Of a stretch of 6,775 nt of DNA, positions 5,256 to 6,775 are shown piece after piece. Each line of letters starts with the position of its first letter. Position 1 is the stretch's first letter. This DNA is from an uncultured Alphaproteobacteria bacterium (GTDB lineage Bacteria > Pseudomonadota > Alphaproteobacteria > UBA2136 > UBA6156). Position numbers and translations under genes: made by a program. The notes below the pieces were generated by a model that ran no database searches, was not told where the DNA came from, and saw nothing but the letters and a program-made list of their open reading frames with translations. The DNA is taken from assembly GCA_937928525.1 (NCBI GenBank), contig CALFWJ010000031.1, positions 1-6,775 of the forward strand, written 5' to 3'.

Positions 5256-6638
5256 ATGTCTGCATCTACACACACGCCTCCTACTATTTGCGCGCTGGCT
5301 ACGGCGCCTTTGCCTGCCGGTGTGGGTATTATTCGGCTTTCTGGTGCTGCTGCTAAGGTGGCGGCTGATATGCTTTGCCCCACCTTTAATAGTGTAGCAC
5401 CGCGGGTGGCTCATTATGGTCAACTGGTTATTGATGGTGTGGCTATTGACCGCGCCTTACTTTTGCACTTCCCTGCTCCGCACAGCTTTACGGGTGAAGG
5501 TGTGGTGGAAATTCAGGGCCATGGCAGTTTGTTTGTGCTGGATAAAATTCTAGACTTTTTATGCACCCAACCCAATGTGCGACGCGCCGAAGCGGGTGAA
5601 TTTTCTCGCCGTGCCGTAGAAAACAATAAAATGGATTTAACGCAAGCTGAAGGCTTGGCTGACCTAATTGCTGCGGCCACATCGGCGCAGGCCAAACAAG
5701 CCATCCGTCAGCTAGAGGGCGAACTTGGTGATACTTTTAATGGCTGGCGCACTGAAATTTTACACCTACTGGCGCACGTGGAAGCCGCCATTGATTTTCC
5801 CGATGAAGAGCTAGATATTCTGGCCGATGCAGCGCTTGAAGAAAAAGTAACCGTATTTTTGAATAACATCAGTACGGCAACCCGCACTAACTTGGGTGAG
5901 CGCCTGCGTGATGGCTTTAAGCTTGCTATTATTGGCCGGCCGAATGCAGGAAAATCGACCTTAACGAACCTATTAACGGGACAAGATACCGCCATTGTTA
6001 CCCCTGAAGCCGGCACCACGCGTGATGTGGTGACAGCGGCACTGACCATTGGTGATTTTCCTGTACAGTTAGCCGATACAGCAGGTTTGCGCGACGCGAC
6101 TGAAACCATTGAAAAAATAGGAATTGAACGGGCGGGCGCTACGGCCGAAACGGCTGACTTGGTTATTGCTCTCACTAGTGCGGAAGATTGGCAAACGTAT
6201 AGTGGTCCTACGCCTGAAGTTCTTCCCTACTTACAACCAGAGCGCACGCTCTTGCTTGTTTCTAAAATGGATGAAACCAGCTTAAATGTCCCTGATGTAT
6301 GGAAAAAGCATGATGTTCTTGGTGTTAATTTAACATCATCGGGTAGTTTAAGCGGTGTGCTTTCTGCGCTGGAAAAGCTGATTACTGCGGCCTATGCTCC
6401 CGCGCAAGAAGCTGCAACTGTTACTCGTGCCCGCCACCGTGATGCGTTGAATAACGCTCATGGCGCCCTCACCCGTGCGCTGGACTTATATAAAAACCCA
6501 CGCTCAGATACATCTCTGGCTGAACTTTTGGCGCAAGACCTGCGCGATGCTGCGGCGGCCATTGGCACCATAACGGGCCATACCAGCAGTGAAGATGTGC
6601 TGGACACGGTATTTTCTACGTTTTGTGTGGGAAAATAA
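5256..6638 (+). CDS. mnmE: tRNA uridine-5-carboxymethylaminomethyl modification GTPase MnmE (TrmE)
   Basis: MnmE acts with MnmG (GidA), using GTP hydrolysis and a one-carbon folate donor to modify wobble U34 of tRNAs reading NNA/NNG codons. From ATG 5256 it has 460 residues, the usual length. The N-terminal folate-binding domain shows ICALATAPLPAGVGIIRLSG and later AEAGEFSRRAVENNKMDLTQ (ending at about residue 130). The inserted Ras-like G domain has the P-loop GRPNAGKS (227-234), the GTTRD switch (about 252-256), DTAG (274-277) and SKMD (336-339), where most homologues have NKxD. The C-terminus is FCVGK (456-460), keeping the conserved Cys of the C-[ILV]-GK motif. An in-frame ATG at 5208 would add 16 residues unlike the family, so I reject it. 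It is flanked by its own promoter candidate and terminator; mnmG is not in the window. Confidence 0.97.
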   Translation: MSASTHTPPTICALATAPLPAGVGIIRLSGAAAKVAADMLCPTFNSVAPRVAHYGQLVIDGVAIDRALLLHFPAPHSFTGEGVVEIQGHGSLFVLDKILDFLCTQPNVRRAEAGEFSRRAVENNKMDLTQAEGLADLIAAATSAQAKQAIRQLEGELGDTFNGWRTEILHLLAHVEAAIDFPDEELDILADAALEEKVTVFLNNISTATRTNLGERLRDGFKLAIIGRPNAGKSTLTNLLTGQDTAIVTPEAGTTRDVVTAALTIGDFPVQLADTAGLRDATETIEKIGIERAGATAETADLVIALTSAEDWQTYSGPTPEVLPYLQPERTLLLVSKMDETSLNVPDVWKKHDVLGVNLTSSGSLSGVLSALEKLITAAYAPAQEAATVTRARHRDALNNAHGALTRALDLYKNPRSDTSLAELLAQDLRDAAAAIGTITGHTSSEDVLDTVFSTFCVGK

Positions 6639-6666
6639 TAGTACGTCATTTAAATTTAAGGCGTGC

Positions 6667-6700
6667 AAAAAGGCGGCAGATAAACCTGCCGCCTTTTTTT
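6667..6700 (+). terminator. Intrinsic terminator after mnmE
   Basis: GGCGGCAG (6672-6679) pairs with CTGCCGCC (6686-6693) around the 6-nt loop ATAAAC. Five flanking A-T pairs extend the stem (6667-6671 with 6694-6698), and seven T follow from 6694. It lies 28 bp after the mnmE stop and shows that mnmE is the last gene of its transcript. Confidence 0.93.
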
Positions 6701-6718
6701 CGTTAAGTATTGAGATGC

Positions 6719-6768
6719 GCAAAATTTTTCTTTGCATTGGCATAAGTAAACCAATTAAAAATTTTTGC
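6719..6768. repeat. Imperfect AT-rich inverted repeat at the right edge
   Basis: GCAAAATTTTT (6719-6729) mirrors AAAAATTTTTGC (6757-6768), and inside them ATTGG (6736-6740) mirrors CCAAT (6751-6755), with unequal spacers. It lies after the mnmE terminator, probably in the upstream region of a gene beyond the window (AAGGTG at the very end could be its ribosome site). Its role is unknown and it could be chance. Confidence 0.25.
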
Positions 6769-6775
6769 TAAGGTG

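Noticed and set aside
5708..6175. 155-codon minus-strand open frame inside mnmE
   Set aside because: It is antisense to the MnmE G domain, with the low-complexity Ser/Ala/Val composition of a shadow frame and no ribosome site.

Overview
The window looks like chromosomal DNA of a motile Gram-negative bacterium, most likely a proteobacterium of moderate GC content. It encodes the distal-rod protein FlgG, the proximal-rod protein FlgF, both hook-filament junction proteins (FlgK, FlgL) and the tRNA-modification GTPase MnmE. The sigma-54 style of the flagellar promoters and the architecture of FlgF and FlgK would fit an alphaproteobacterium. That placement is an inference from gene style, not a demonstrated identity. 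No insertion sequence, CRISPR array or phage gene is visible.

Layout. Positions 1-2548 hold a minus-strand flgK-flgL operon, with flgL cut off by the left edge. Positions 2549-2905 separate it from the plus-strand pair flgF-flgG (2906-4566). This spacer holds a minus-strand tRNA gene (2690-2766) flanked by two outward-facing sigma-54-type (-24/-12) promoters, one for flgK and one for flgF. A third such promoter lies in the 113-bp gap between flgF and flgG. A strong hairpin terminator (4585-4616) closes flgG and abuts the end of a convergent minus-strand gene of unknown function (4615-5130). Across a 125-bp divergent spacer lies mnmE (5256-6638), closed by its own hairpin terminator (6667-6700). 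The last 75 bp hold no gene.

How the genes fit together. FlgF and FlgG build the rod through the periplasm. FlgK and FlgL form the junction between hook and filament. Matching -24/-12 elements in front of flgK, flgF and flgG suggest co-regulation by RpoN and a flagellar enhancer-binding protein. MnmE works with MnmG to modify wobble U34 of certain tRNAs.

The most unusual item is the tRNA. Its anticodon loop reads UAA (leucine) and its D-arm looks leucine-like, but it has a 5-nt variable loop instead of the long variable arm normal for bacterial tRNA-Leu. Other points worth a second look are the leaderless-looking mnmE start, the contrast in leucine codon use between flgF and flgG, an SKMD in place of NKxD in MnmE, and the unrecognised 171-residue gene.
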